Shown piece by piece: positions 25,063 to 32,115 of a DNA stretch of 32,115 nucleotides. The notes beneath the pieces are model-generated. The model was given only the letters and a program-made list of their open reading frames with translations, did no database searches and was not told the origin of the DNA. Within the stretch, counting starts at the first letter, position 1, and each line of letters starts with the position of its first letter. Both the position numbers and the translations under genes were made by a program. The stretch comes from an uncultured Anaerolineales bacterium (GTDB lineage: Bacteria > Chloroflexota > Anaerolineae > Aggregatilineales > Aggregatilineaceae). The stretch is taken from the NCBI GenBank assembly GCA_937135955.1, contig CAKZOB010000090.1:1-32115 (forward strand), written 5' to 3'.

Positions 25063-26385
25063 TTACGGCGCTGCCCGTTGATACACCCCGCAACCCTCGG
25101 CGTAGACGGTCGGCGCGCTCAGTCCGTCGGGACGCACGACGTAAACGCGGTAGCCGCTCGCCGCCTCTGCCGTTGCGCTGCTGAAGTAGAGCAGCGAACT
25201 ATCGGCTGACCACGCCAGATCGTCGTAAAAGCCCGTGTAGGTCGCCACGCGGCGCAGATCGGTGCCGTCTGCCCGCACGACATAGATTGTCCCGCCGCCG
25301 TCGGGAGTCAGCGACAGGCTGGCGAAAGCGATGCGCTGCCCATCCGGAGACCAGCGCGGACGGATGCCCAGGGGCCTGCTCCGATCGGGGGCGGGGACGA
25401 CGATCTGCCCGGTGCCGTCGGCGTTGGCGATGATCAGGCGGGCGTCGTTGAGCGGGTTGGCGCTATAGACCAGACGTTGCCCGTCCGGCGAGGGGATGCC
25501 CGGCCCGTCTATCCACTCGCGGGGAGATGGCGCGCTTGCTTCCGGACACTCCGTCCGAACGGCCAGGTCGCCAGGGTTGGGCAGTTCGGGCGGCAGGGTG
25601 GGTGTCGGTTCGGGCGAAGGGCCGGGCGTGGGCGGCATGGCCGTGCCGATGACCGGCAAGACAATCTCCGCTTCGTCCAGCACCTCCGCGCTGATCACGT
25701 GCACCAACGACAGGCGCAGCCGTACCTCATTGCCCGCCGGAGGCAACACCGGGGCCACCAGTCCCGTGCCCTGCGAGGGCACCCACAAATGGTCGCGCGG
25801 TAGTTCGATGTTCTGCACCTGCCCGTCGGCGAACACCTGATCGAAGACGAGCGCCGTCAGCGGCGAGCGGTCGCGCACGTCCCAGTGCACTTCCACGCGC
25901 GCCTGTCCTGTCGCCAGCACCGACGCGGCCAGGCTTTGCGCAGGCGTGCCGAAGGACGCGATGGCCGGTTGTAGCGCGGCCAGCCAGTCGGGATCGTAGG
26001 GGATGATCAGGGTGCGCTCGTCGAGCGTCGCCCCGTTCCGATCGAGCACGCTCAGGCGGAACGTCGGCGGGCCGAAGTTCATCGGCGCGGTCAGGGGCAC
26101 GGTTAGGCTGCCGACAGGCGACAGGGGATCGGGCGTCTCCACCGACTGCCAGGCTCGCCCCTGATAGGTGTGCAAGGCCACGCGCATCCCCTCGCCTACA
26201 TGGGCAATATGCCACGACAGAGTCGCCGTCAGGTCGCCGGCTTCCAGTTCGGTCAGGGTGACGGTAGACACGTTGCAGTCGAAGGCGAAAATGGTAGGGC
26301 CGAATTGTCCCTGGGCAGAGGTGTGAAATGCCCCCTCAGTCACTGCCATTAGCACTATGGCGAACAGCGACGCCAGTTTGCTCAC
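25063..26385 (-). CDS. Secreted protein with TolB/PD40-type propeller blades, GTG start
   Basis: 440 residues. A signal peptide spans about 1-25 (SKLASLFAIVLMAV core, TSA-Q cleavage). Residues 30-245 are beta-rich domains of unknown type. A Pro/Thr linker (about 250-270) leads to three PD40 (WD40-like beta-propeller) repeats: PSPDGQRLVYSA (299-309), WSPDGQRIAFASL (345-357) and WSADSSLLYFSS (392-403), each followed by a strand and an xADGTxLxxV turn. Three blades are fewer than a closed propeller needs, so the remainder is degenerate, absent or supplied by oligomerisation. The GTG at 26385 is chosen because AAGGAG lies about 6 nt upstream and no ATG fits. It probably binds extracellular ligands. 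It lies 144 bp upstream of the STAND gene, same strand. Confidence 0.85.
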   Translation of the reverse strand: MSKLASLFAIVLMAVTEGAFHTSAQGQFGPTIFAFDCNVSTVTLTELEAGDLTATLSWHIAHVGEGMRVALHTYQGRAWQSVETPDPLSPVGSLTVPLTAPMNFGPPTFRLSVLDRNGATLDERTLIIPYDPDWLAALQPAIASFGTPAQSLAASVLATGQARVEVHWDVRDRSPLTALVFDQVFADGQVQNIELPRDHLWVPSQGTGLVAPVLPPAGNEVRLRLSLVHVISAEVLDEAEIVLPVIGTAMPPTPGPSPEPTPTLPPELPNPGDLAVRTECPEASAPSPREWIDGPGIPSPDGQRLVYSANPLNDARLIIANADGTGQIVVPAPDRSRPLGIRPRWSPDGQRIAFASLSLTPDGGGTIYVVRADGTDLRRVATYTGFYDDLAWSADSSLLYFSSATAEAASGYRVYVVRPDGLSAPTVYAEGCGVYQRAAP

Positions 26386-26429
26386 AGATGGCTCCTTCCT
26401 GGAACGTACCAGCGCGTTTCATCTCAGTA

Positions 26430-26666
26430 TTACGTAACCAGGAAAACTTTGCCCAACGGTTGTTGCGCGTTCGGGTGGCGCTGCGACTCGCGCACCCTCG
26501 CTCTTTCACGTTGCGGCTGGCGCTTCTGCCCAGGCAGCACGGAATCCCCCGTATCAAAATCGCCAGGGTAGACAAACAGCCCGTCATCAGCCCATCCGTT
26601 CAGATACCCTTCCAAGTCGCCTCGATTCAGCTTCTCTATGGCAATCAACATAAGGCCAAGATTCAT
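26430..26666 (-). pseudogene. Truncated SnoaL-like (NTF2-fold) gene
   Basis: From the ATG at 26666 the first 37 residues (IEKLNRGDLEGYLNGWADDGLF, then VYPGDFD) match the opening helices and first strand of SnoaL-like polyketide-cyclase/NTF2 proteins, which usually are 110-150 residues. The frame then turns into basic, repetitive sequence (RQPQRERARVRESQRHP) and ends after 78 codons, with no continuation in the other two frames that resembles the family. This suggests a deletion or decay after the N-terminal third. A good promoter remains, so it may still be transcribed. A genuine short protein cannot be excluded. Confidence 0.6.
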
Positions 26667-26685
26667 TCGAGATTGTGTTTCTCTT

Positions 26686-26714
26686 AATATAGTTGTTTTC
26701 GATCCAGAAGGCAA
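26686..26714 (-). promoter_or_regulatory. Promoter of the truncated SnoaL-like gene
   Basis: Minus-strand TTGCCT (26714-26709) and TATATT (26691-26686) are 17 bp apart. The predicted leader to the ATG at 26666 is only about 13 nt. Confidence 0.55.
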
Positions 26715-27069
26715 CGACGAGCCGAGGCCGAGGGTAGGTGCCTTTCACGAAAGCTCACGGTCGGCTGATCATGCATCAGACCCGTTCGGGCTTGTCGGGT
26801 CTTGTGAACTCAACTGAAATGCACCCCATTTGAGAGGTGCGCGCAAACTGTGACAGGCCGTTTGCTGCGCTGCGGTTGACCTCACCCCCAGCCTCGCGCC
26901 AGCGCCGAACGGGGGTGAGGTCAACACCTCCCCACCGAGCAAATCGCTGAGACCCTTTGCTCGCACTCAGTTTGAGGGGTGATGTCACGAAAATTCACAC
27001 CAAAGAAAGGACTTCAGAAATCCGCCTTGGTTCGCCGCGGGTGGCAAATGCGCAGTTGGGCGGCGTGGC
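26715..27069. other. Intergenic region with no gene apart from a type B repeat
   Basis: No coding frame with family features is visible. The only structured element is the palindrome at 26875-26925. The remaining sequence is ordinary composition with several short A-rich runs near 26985-27010. Confidence 0.55.
26875..26925. repeat. Type B palindromic intergenic repeat, 15-bp perfect arms
   Basis: GTTGACCTCACCCCC (26875-26889) pairs perfectly with GGGGGTGAGGTCAAC (26911-26925), with a 21-nt centre starting AGCCTCGC. It shares its CCTCACCCCCAGCCTCGC left part with the copies at 17129 and 10072. The outer bases GTTGA/TCAAC differ from the other copies yet remain complementary. Confidence 0.85.
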
Positions 27070-28635
27070 TCAGGCCGATCCCTGCTGCGGCGCGTATTCT
27101 GCCCCGCCCTGACTGGTGCGGTGGAACCACATGGCCAGCAGGGTCAGGTTGCGAATCTCGTTGGCCAGTTCACGCATCATGGCCAGGCCCACCTGTGGCT
27201 TGGCATAGACCAGCGCGGCGAAGTCAGCGCGTGAGAGGGTGTAGACGGTCACGTCTTCCAGGCACCGCACACGGGTGATGTCTGGCTCATCGTCGAGCAC
27301 GCCCAGCTTGCCGAACACGTCGCCGCGGGCATAGGCCGAGAGGATCGTCTCGACCCCATCATCGTCTACGGCGCTCCATACCAGACTGCCCGTCGCCACC
27401 AGATAGAGTCTGTCGCTGGGCACCCCTGGCTCGATCACCACCTGACCGCTGCGAAACATATGCCAGTTGAGCAGCAGCGCCACGTCCTCCAGTTCGCTGT
27501 CCTGTAAGTCGTGGAAGAGCGGGTTCATGCGCAACAACGTCTTGCGACCCTCAATTTCCTGGCGCGGGGTCTGGGTGCGCCGCTCGTCCAGATGCAGGAT
27601 CAGCGCCAGCGTGGGCGTGTCCGCCCCCAGCCGCTGACTGATCTGCTGCCAGATACGGCTGTCTTCGCTGGGCAACACCGTGCGCAGCCACACCCAGGTG
27701 TAGAGGCCCATCGAACTGCGCAGGGCGCTGAGTTGTTGCTCAGTGCGCACGATCTCGCCGTCGAGATAGGCGGCCACATCCAGACGCTGGTTGAGCGCCG
27801 CGCTGCGCAACAGCATCCCCCGCCGCGCCTGCAAGACGACGTACTGCCGGATCGCTTCGGCGCGTTCGCGGTCTATGGTGCCGCGGTAACGGGCCAGCAC
27901 CTGGGCGATCTGCTGGGGGTTGGCAGCAGCCGCCAGTTCGCCCGCGCTGGTCACCTGCGCCAGTTCTGCCGCCAGGGAGCGCCGTTCCAGGCTCAGCGAA
28001 CGCTGGATGAGCAGCACGATCAGCGCCGTGCCCATCAGCCCGATGCCCAGGGCGACAATCAGCAGCGGCAATCCTTCCAGATCGAGCACCAGCTTGTTGA
28101 ACGCGGCGTGCAGGAGCATCGCCAGGGCCAGGCTGAGGCCCACGCGCTGTCGTTGCGCGCGCCGGCTCAAATACTGGCTGCTACCCGCTGCTGTGCCCAC
28201 CAGGCCGGTGACGCAGGCATGCAACAGGCTGATCGAGAGCACCCGTGTGAGGGCAATAGGCAAAGCGCGGTCGGGGTGACTGACGACGTAGTCTATATTC
28301 TCGGCCATGGCGAAGCCTGTACCAATGGCGAAGCCATAAGCCGTGCCATCTACGGTATAGGTCAGGGCCAGCCGCGCTGCCAGCGCCACGATCAACAGCG
28401 CTTTGAGCACTTCTTCGGTCACCGGCGCGCTGAGCAAGGCCACCTGCTCGAAGTTGAGGACGTTGTAGTCGAGCAGCGCGTTATGGAAGAGACTCGCCAG
28501 CCCGAAAGCTCCCACTCCCCAGGCTATCGCCAGAGCAACCACGCTCAGGCGGCTCTGGGCGTAGATTTCCAGCGCCCAGATGCCGAGCATGAAAGCCAGC
28601 GGAATCAACACCGAAATGAAGAGGCTCACCATCAT
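27070..28635 (-). CDS. PrsW-like intramembrane protease fused to a cNMP-binding-fold domain
   Basis: 521 residues from the ATG at 28635. The upstream gene stops 4 nt before it, and the open frame beyond has no homology to the family. Residues 1-210 contain seven or eight membrane segments with the PrsW pattern: EEVLKALLIV (Glu74-Glu75), AENIDYV (Glu112), LHACVTGLVGTAAG (His139) and LLHAAFN (His176). PrsW proteins are CAAX-type glutamic membrane proteases that cut anti-sigma factors or act as abortive sensors. A coiled or helical linker follows (215-365). Residues about 372-495 are a cyclic-nucleotide-binding beta roll (NPLFHDLQDSELEDV, GQVVIEPGVPSDRLYLVATGSL, GDVFGKLGVLDDEPDITRVRC). The phosphate-binding FGEL...PRxA is altered to FGKL...PDIT, so cyclic nucleotide binding is probably lost or changed. 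Membrane protease activity gated by this domain is inference. Confidence 0.85.
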   Translation of the reverse strand: MMVSLFISVLIPLAFMLGIWALEIYAQSRLSVVALAIAWGVGAFGLASLFHNALLDYNVLNFEQVALLSAPVTEEVLKALLIVALAARLALTYTVDGTAYGFAIGTGFAMAENIDYVVSHPDRALPIALTRVLSISLLHACVTGLVGTAAGSSQYLSRRAQRQRVGLSLALAMLLHAAFNKLVLDLEGLPLLIVALGIGLMGTALIVLLIQRSLSLERRSLAAELAQVTSAGELAAAANPQQIAQVLARYRGTIDRERAEAIRQYVVLQARRGMLLRSAALNQRLDVAAYLDGEIVRTEQQLSALRSSMGLYTWVWLRTVLPSEDSRIWQQISQRLGADTPTLALILHLDERRTQTPRQEIEGRKTLLRMNPLFHDLQDSELEDVALLLNWHMFRSGQVVIEPGVPSDRLYLVATGSLVWSAVDDDGVETILSAYARGDVFGKLGVLDDEPDITRVRCLEDVTVYTLSRADFAALVYAKPQVGLAMMRELANEIRNLTLLAMWFHRTSQGGAEYAPQQGSA

Positions 28636-28639
28636 GGCT

Positions 28640-29704
28640 CTACACCGCGGGGGAAGCGCTAGCGGGGTCGTCGGCCTGTTCGCAGACATGAGCGCGAAAC
28701 GCGACGCGTACCCCATCGGCCTCGGCGTCGTCCATGGCGGCGCTGATCATAGCCAGCGCCGCGCGAATCTCGGCGGCTTTGGCCTCGCCCAGGCGATATT
28801 CCAGGTAGCTGGCGAAGTCTCCTGCTGCAAACGCAGCGCTCAGAGCGTCGGCGGCGCGCTTCATGGCCCGCGGACGCACGAAGTGTCCCTGCCGCGCGAA
28901 GGGACGCACCGGCAGCCGCGCATTATAGCGCAGTGGGCTAAAGAGGTTGGGCTTGGCCACCAATTCGGCCAGCGCATCGAGTGACGGCGTTGGGGGCAGG
29001 TAGCGCGCGTCGGGCCGGAAGAGCAGCTCGCCCCGAAAGCGCAGGCGCGCCTGCCGGTCGTAGTGCGCTTGAGTCTCCGGCGGGAGCATGGCGTAGATGG
29101 TCTGCATCAGGGCCAGCGACGCCGCGTCGAGTTCCGCCTGACGCCGGTGACGATCGGCGCTCGGCGGGACAGGCGGCAGCGGCGGGCCGATGGTCACCGT
29201 CAGGCGGGGGAAGCGCAGCCGCAAGATGCGCCCCCACACCTGGTAGGTGTTGCCGAAGGCCATCGGCACAATCGCCGCCTGCGCTGCCTGCGACAGATAG
29301 GCCGCGCCGGACTTGACCGCATCAATCGGCTTTTCCCAGGTGCCACCTTCCGGAAAGATACCCAGTCGCCCGCCAGCCTGCAGGTGCGCCAGCATTTGCT
29401 TGAGGCCCTCGCGGTCTACTGCGCCGCGTTTCATCAGGATCAGCCCGGCACGGCGCACGATCCAGTTGGCGGGCCACAGCAACTCGAAATCGCCGGGGCC
29501 GACGAACACCGTATCCGGCGGCAACAGCACAAAGAGCAACAGCGCGTCGAAGGTAGAGGTATGGTTGGCCGCGTAGATGACCGGGCCGGGCACGTTCAGA
29601 TGTTCGCGCCCGCTGATACACGTGCGCGTCAACAGGCGTAGCGTGACCGCCCCCGCCAGGCGCAGCGCGCCCCGAACAATCCGTGTGCGCCGATCCAGCA
29701 TCAT
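28640..29704 (-). CDS. PlsC-type 1-acyl-glycerol-3-phosphate acyltransferase-like protein with C-terminal extension
   Basis: 354 residues. The acyltransferase core has the catalytic NHTSTFD (HX4D, His48-Asp53), the substrate-binding FVGPGDF and RRAGLILMKRG region, and FPEGGTW (117-123). It would transfer an acyl chain to a lysophospholipid or related alcohol at the inner membrane. Residues about 185-354 form an additional, mostly helical region with no family I recognise, about 110-150 residues beyond a typical PlsC. Two ATGs occur in tandem (29704 and 29701), with only a weak AAGAGA before them. The stop is 4 nt before the PrsW-like gene, so the two are an operon. A link to envelope stress is suggested by this pairing but not shown. 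Confidence 0.88.
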   Translation of the reverse strand: MMLDRRTRIVRGALRLAGAVTLRLLTRTCISGREHLNVPGPVIYAANHTSTFDALLLFVLLPPDTVFVGPGDFELLWPANWIVRRAGLILMKRGAVDREGLKQMLAHLQAGGRLGIFPEGGTWEKPIDAVKSGAAYLSQAAQAAIVPMAFGNTYQVWGRILRLRFPRLTVTIGPPLPPVPPSADRHRRQAELDAASLALMQTIYAMLPPETQAHYDRQARLRFRGELLFRPDARYLPPTPSLDALAELVAKPNLFSPLRYNARLPVRPFARQGHFVRPRAMKRAADALSAAFAAGDFASYLEYRLGEAKAAEIRAALAMISAAMDDAEADGVRVAFRAHVCEQADDPASASPAV

Positions 29705-29806
29705 CGTCGTCTCTTTCTGCCGCCAAGACTGGCAGTGAGTCTAGTCGAGCGAGGGCAGCGGGGCAAGCTCTGCGGAGTGCAGGCTATGCATTACCCACAA
29801 GTCTCC

Positions 29807-29920
29807 CCTCACCCCTCAATCCCCTCTCCCAACGTTGTGGGCGAGGGGACTTACTGTCTCTCGCCCAGGCACTCCCCTTCGCCCGCCGCGCGAGAGAAGG
29901 GACTGGGGGTTGAGGGGCAT
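29807..29920. repeat. Type A C-rich intergenic repeat
   Basis: The left arm CCCCTCACCCCTCAATCCCC and the right arm GGGGGTTGAGGGG are near-complementary across about 110 nt. An inner TCTCTCGC/GCGAGAGA pair also occurs. It lies in the 347-bp divergent gap between the acyltransferase and the small plus-strand gene at 30052. Nothing else is recognised in that gap except a -10-like TACAAT at 29999-30004. Confidence 0.7.
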
Positions 29921-29998
29921 CGGGCGGGGCAAAGTCGCTGACAACCTTTGCACGCACCCCAGATGATCATTCCTTCGCAAGAATCGCGCTCTTCGCGT

Positions 29999-30004
29999 TA
30001 CAAT
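29999..30004 (+). promoter_or_regulatory. Candidate -10 (TACAAT) of the small plus-strand operon
   Basis: TACAAT lies 47 bp before the GTG start at 30052. TTCGCA at 29974-29979 is the nearest -35-like hexamer, at 19 bp, and is weak. Confidence 0.4.
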
Positions 30005-30051
30005 CAGGCGCACACGTCCGCCACATAGCAATTGGCAGGGAGAGAAGGCGC

Positions 30052-30354
30052 GTGCAAGAAGATATTCGCACCACGCAAGAGATTTTCGGCGACCTGTTCG
30101 GGGGGCTGGCCAGCCTGGGCGCGCGCGGCGTTGATGGATTCGTCATCGCCAAGGCGCTGGCTCGCCTGCTCATCCAGCAGGGGATCATCCAGAAAGAGAC
30201 GTTCATCGCCACCATGCGCGAGGTTGCCCGCGAGGAACTGGAGGAATCGGACGAAATCACCCACTTCCTCAGCGAGACGTTCACCGAGATTCTCGATCAA
30301 CTGGCCCTGCGGGCCGAAAGAACCAAAAGCGAGCGCGGAACCGACGAACGCTAA
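30052..30354 (+). CDS. Small helical acidic protein of unknown function, GTG start
   Basis: 100 residues, with no signal peptide or membrane segment. The middle (VDGFVIAKALARLLIQQGII) is hydrophobic-amphipathic, followed by an acidic helix (REVAREELEESDEITHFLSETFTEIL) and a charged tail. It looks like an all-helical bundle that binds another protein. The GTG at 30052 is preceded by GGGAGAGAAGG. Its stop is 9 nt before the YkgJ-type gene, so it may be a partner of that protein. No family recognised. Confidence 0.7.
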   Translation: MQEDIRTTQEIFGDLFGGLASLGARGVDGFVIAKALARLLIQQGIIQKETFIATMREVAREELEESDEITHFLSETFTEILDQLALRAERTKSERGTDER

Positions 30355-30363
30355 CACAGATGT

Positions 30364-30891
30364 ATGGTTTCGCTGGAAACCGATCTCGACCGGATCGCGG
30401 CGCTGGCCGAAGAGCGTCGCGACGATAACCGGGCGTTTGCCCATTTCGTAGACATTATGTGGGAGCGCGAGGGCCGCTCCGATGCCGAGCTAGACGCCCT
30501 CGTCGAACAGATCGTCGCCGACGTCAGCCGCTCTATAGACTGCAAGGCGTGTGCCAATTGTTGCCGCACGCTGACGGTGGGGCTGGAGCCTGCCGATGTC
30601 GAGCGCCTGGCGGCGGGGAGGGGCGCTTCTGCCGCCGAAGTGCTGACACGTTACGTAGATCGGTCGGCAGGCGCGACGCTGGGCGAGTGGGCGACACTGC
30701 GCGGCGTACCCTGCCCCTTCCTGCGCGATAACCTGTGCAGCGTCTACGCGCACCGGCCATTGGCCTGTTTTCACTACCCCGCTTTCACGCCCGATTTCCG
30801 CTGGCTGCTTGAGCACATTCTGGAGGACGCGGGGCGCTGTCCCATTGTCTTCAATGTGATCGAACGCCTGAAAGCCCAACTGGGCTGGTGA
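30364..30891 (+). CDS. YkgJ-family cysteine-cluster protein
   Basis: 175 residues. The cysteine set is C60-x2-C63-x2-C66-C67 (CKACANCC), C117, C125 (CPFLRDNLC), C135 (RPLACFHYP) and C159 (GRCP). This is the CxxCxxCC signature of the YkgJ/UPF0153 family, thought to bind zinc or an iron-sulphur cluster. The N-terminal 55 residues are a charged helical extension. Family function is unknown; some members lie with flagellar or oxidoreductase genes, but neither is nearby. It is the second gene of a two-gene unit, 9 nt after the small helical protein, and is followed at once by a 32-bp perfect palindrome that should end transcription. Confidence 0.9.
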   Translation: MVSLETDLDRIAALAEERRDDNRAFAHFVDIMWEREGRSDAELDALVEQIVADVSRSIDCKACANCCRTLTVGLEPADVERLAAGRGASAAEVLTRYVDRSAGATLGEWATLRGVPCPFLRDNLCSVYAHRPLACFHYPAFTPDFRWLLEHILEDAGRCPIVFNVIERLKAQLGW

Positions 30892-30897
30892 GAGCGA

Positions 30898-30929
30898 AAA
30901 CAGGGGAACCGGCGCCGGTTCCCCTGTTT
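30898..30929. terminator. 32-bp perfect palindrome, bidirectional terminator
   Basis: AAACAGGGGAACCGGC (30898-30913) is followed directly by its exact reverse complement (30914-30929). In RNA it folds into a 14-bp stem with a tight GC-rich loop, flanked by A's and T's on both strands. It lies 6 nt past the YkgJ-type stop and 30 nt past the convergent PPC-repeat stop, so it likely serves both. Confidence 0.85.
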
Positions 30930-30959
30930 CAGACTATCTATAGCGCGCGCCGCAGCAGG

Positions 30960-32115
30960 CTAGCGGACAATGATAATGCGGCTCTGGCGCAGGGGCAGCG
31001 GCTCTTCGCGACCCGGCACAGTGCTGCTGACGCATACCCCGCTGAAGACGGCCAGCTCGGTGCACTTGGCATCGTTGTCCGTCGCGCCGAAGCCGCGCAG
31101 ATAGAGTGTGCCCTGCTCAGATTCCAGAGCGCGCCCCGGCAACCCGCCGAAACCGCCCGTTGCCGTGCCGGTGCCAGAGGGCGGCGGCGGTGTGCCGGGC
31201 ACAATCTTTAGCGTGTAGGGGCCGGTCGTCGAACCCTCGTCAAGGCCCGCCCGTGTGGCGACGATCAGATAGCTGCCGCTTTCCGGCAGCCGGATGGCAA
31301 TCTGCGCATTGGTGCCACCTCCGCTGTCGTCATCTTCGGCGATCACATTGTCGTTAGGGTCAAGAATGCCCAGGTAGGCATCCAGGCCACCCGTGCCAGT
31401 CATGGTGATGGTGATCTGCTCGCCCGCTGTGCCGGCGTATTCGTAGATGTGGAAGAACGAATCTGCGGTGATCGTGCCAGAGATGCTCGCCCCGGCTGCG
31501 ATCTCACCCATATAGGCCATGCCTGGCGGCAGTTCCTGTTGCACAGGCTCTTCCTGCACAACCGGTGTCGCACCGGGGATGCCCGCATAGAGGACGTAAG
31601 CCCCGCTGGACTTGCCCACCTCCATGCCGGAGCGTGTGGCACCAACCAGGTAGACGCCATCCTGGGGGATAGTCACCTGCACCAGGGCGTCGAACTTGCC
31701 CCCTTCGGCCTGTACGCCGCTGTCATCGTCCTCGGCCAGCACATCACCGGCTTCGGTGCCGAAAATCAGGTAGGGGTCGAGCTGGCTACCCTCTGCCGCG
31801 TACATGACCACCACGAACTCAGAGCCAGCCTGCAACTCCACCGAGTAGACCTGCGCATAAGCGGCATCATCGAGCGTGCCGGTGACCGGTTCGCCGAGCG
31901 TCAGGTCACCCATGTAGAAAACACCAGGGCTGACCTCCACGGGGCCAGTGGTCGTGGGGGAAGATACATTGGTTGGGCCGCTCCCACCCTGCAGCGTCAG
32001 GGTATAGCGACCGGTCGTGGTGCCGGTGTCCAGACCGTAGCGTGTGGCAACGATGATGAACTCTCCGCTGCCAGGCAGAGTCGTCTCGATGTAGGCATTG
32101 CCGTTGCCGCCGCTG
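30960..32115 (-). CDS. Secreted PPC-repeat protein, 5' end beyond the right edge
   Basis: The frame is open from the stop at 30960 to the window edge (about 385 codons), so start and any signal peptide are missing. Three tandem PPC-type beta domains are visible. Each has an MGDLTLGEPVTGTL-like entry, Asp-rich calcium-type loops (AEDDDSG occurs twice) and an exit such as LPESGSYLIVATRAGLDEG (compare LPGSGEFIIVATRYGLDTG at the far end). Linkers are Thr/Pro-rich (SSPTTTG; TPPPPSGTGTATGG). A C-terminal piece of about 65 residues includes Cys pairs and ends in basic SRIIIVR. PPC domains usually hold secreted enzymes or bind surfaces. No enzymatic domain is seen in this part. Same domain type as the permease insert at 11673-13856. 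Confidence 0.85.
   Translation of the reverse strand, partial: SGGNGNAYIETTLPGSGEFIIVATRYGLDTGTTTGRYTLTLQGGSGPTNVSSPTTTGPVEVSPGVFYMGDLTLGEPVTGTLDDAAYAQVYSVELQAGSEFVVVMYAAEGSQLDPYLIFGTEAGDVLAEDDDSGVQAEGGKFDALVQVTIPQDGVYLVGATRSGMEVGKSSGAYVLYAGIPGATPVVQEEPVQQELPPGMAYMGEIAAGASISGTITADSFFHIYEYAGTAGEQITITMTGTGGLDAYLGILDPNDNVIAEDDDSGGGTNAQIAIRLPESGSYLIVATRAGLDEGSTTGPYTLKIVPGTPPPPSGTGTATGGFGGLPGRALESEQGTLYLRGFGATDNDAKCTELAVFSGVCVSSTVPGREEPLPLRQSRIIIVR

Noticed and set aside
30960-31940. GTG at 31940 as the start of the PPC-repeat gene
   Set aside because: The frame stays open to the window edge and upstream codons encode another PPC repeat, so the start lies beyond 32115.

Overview
GC-rich bacterial DNA with dense, mostly minus-strand gene packing. 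Several traits fit a member of the Chloroflexota (Anaerolineae-like). Secreted proteins carry Pro/Thr-rich linkers, there are PPC-domain proteins, a STAND ATPase with TPRs and a BMP-type nucleoside transporter, and families of C-rich palindromic repeats sit between genes. The taxonomic call is inference; no rRNA, tRNA or other phylogenetic marker is present.

Left flank (1-3776): a membrane protein cut by the window edge, a divergently transcribed membrane-anchored J-domain protein, and a caspase-fold (gingipain/C25-like) peptidase that has its own good promoter.

Core (3777-16768, all minus strand): a nucleoside and pseudouridine salvage locus. From a TTGACA/TATATT promoter near 16.8 kb it reads: BMP-family binding protein, intrinsic terminator, double-domain ABC ATPase, two permeases, ADP-ribosylglycohydrolase-like protein, PfkB kinase, YjbQ-like protein, pseudouridine-5'-phosphate glycosidase (psuG), two nucleoside hydrolases and a second PfkB kinase. 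Most junctions are 4-8 nt overlaps or gaps under 30 nt. The proposed logic is uptake of nucleosides, hydrolysis to base and ribose, phosphorylation by PfkB kinases, and cleavage of pseudouridine 5'-phosphate to uracil and ribose 5-phosphate. A diverging plus-strand unit (17340-20501) adds a third nucleoside hydrolase and two M42-type metallopeptidases.

The most unusual protein is the first permease (11673-13856). About 250 residues forming two PPC-like beta domains are inserted, probably extracytoplasmically, into a BPD_transp_2 permease. Its partner carries an extra four-helix C-terminal extension.

Right part (20586-32115): a protein built of about 25-residue helical repeats; a minus-strand run of secreted TolB-like protein, DUF4062-NB-ARC-TPR STAND protein and secreted subtilase without a propeptide; a truncated SnoaL-like gene; a PlsC-type acyltransferase followed by a PrsW-like membrane protease fused to a degenerate cNMP-binding domain; a small plus-strand pair ending in a YkgJ-type cysteine-cluster protein; and a PPC-repeat secreted protein cut by the right edge.

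Intergenic gaps hold two recurring repeat types. Type B is a near-perfect palindrome bounded by CCTCACCCCC/GGGGGTGAGG. Type A has arms resembling CCCCTCAxCCCC...CTCTCCC. There are also patches of degenerate short tandem repeats. No CRISPR, IS element, tRNA or rRNA was seen.
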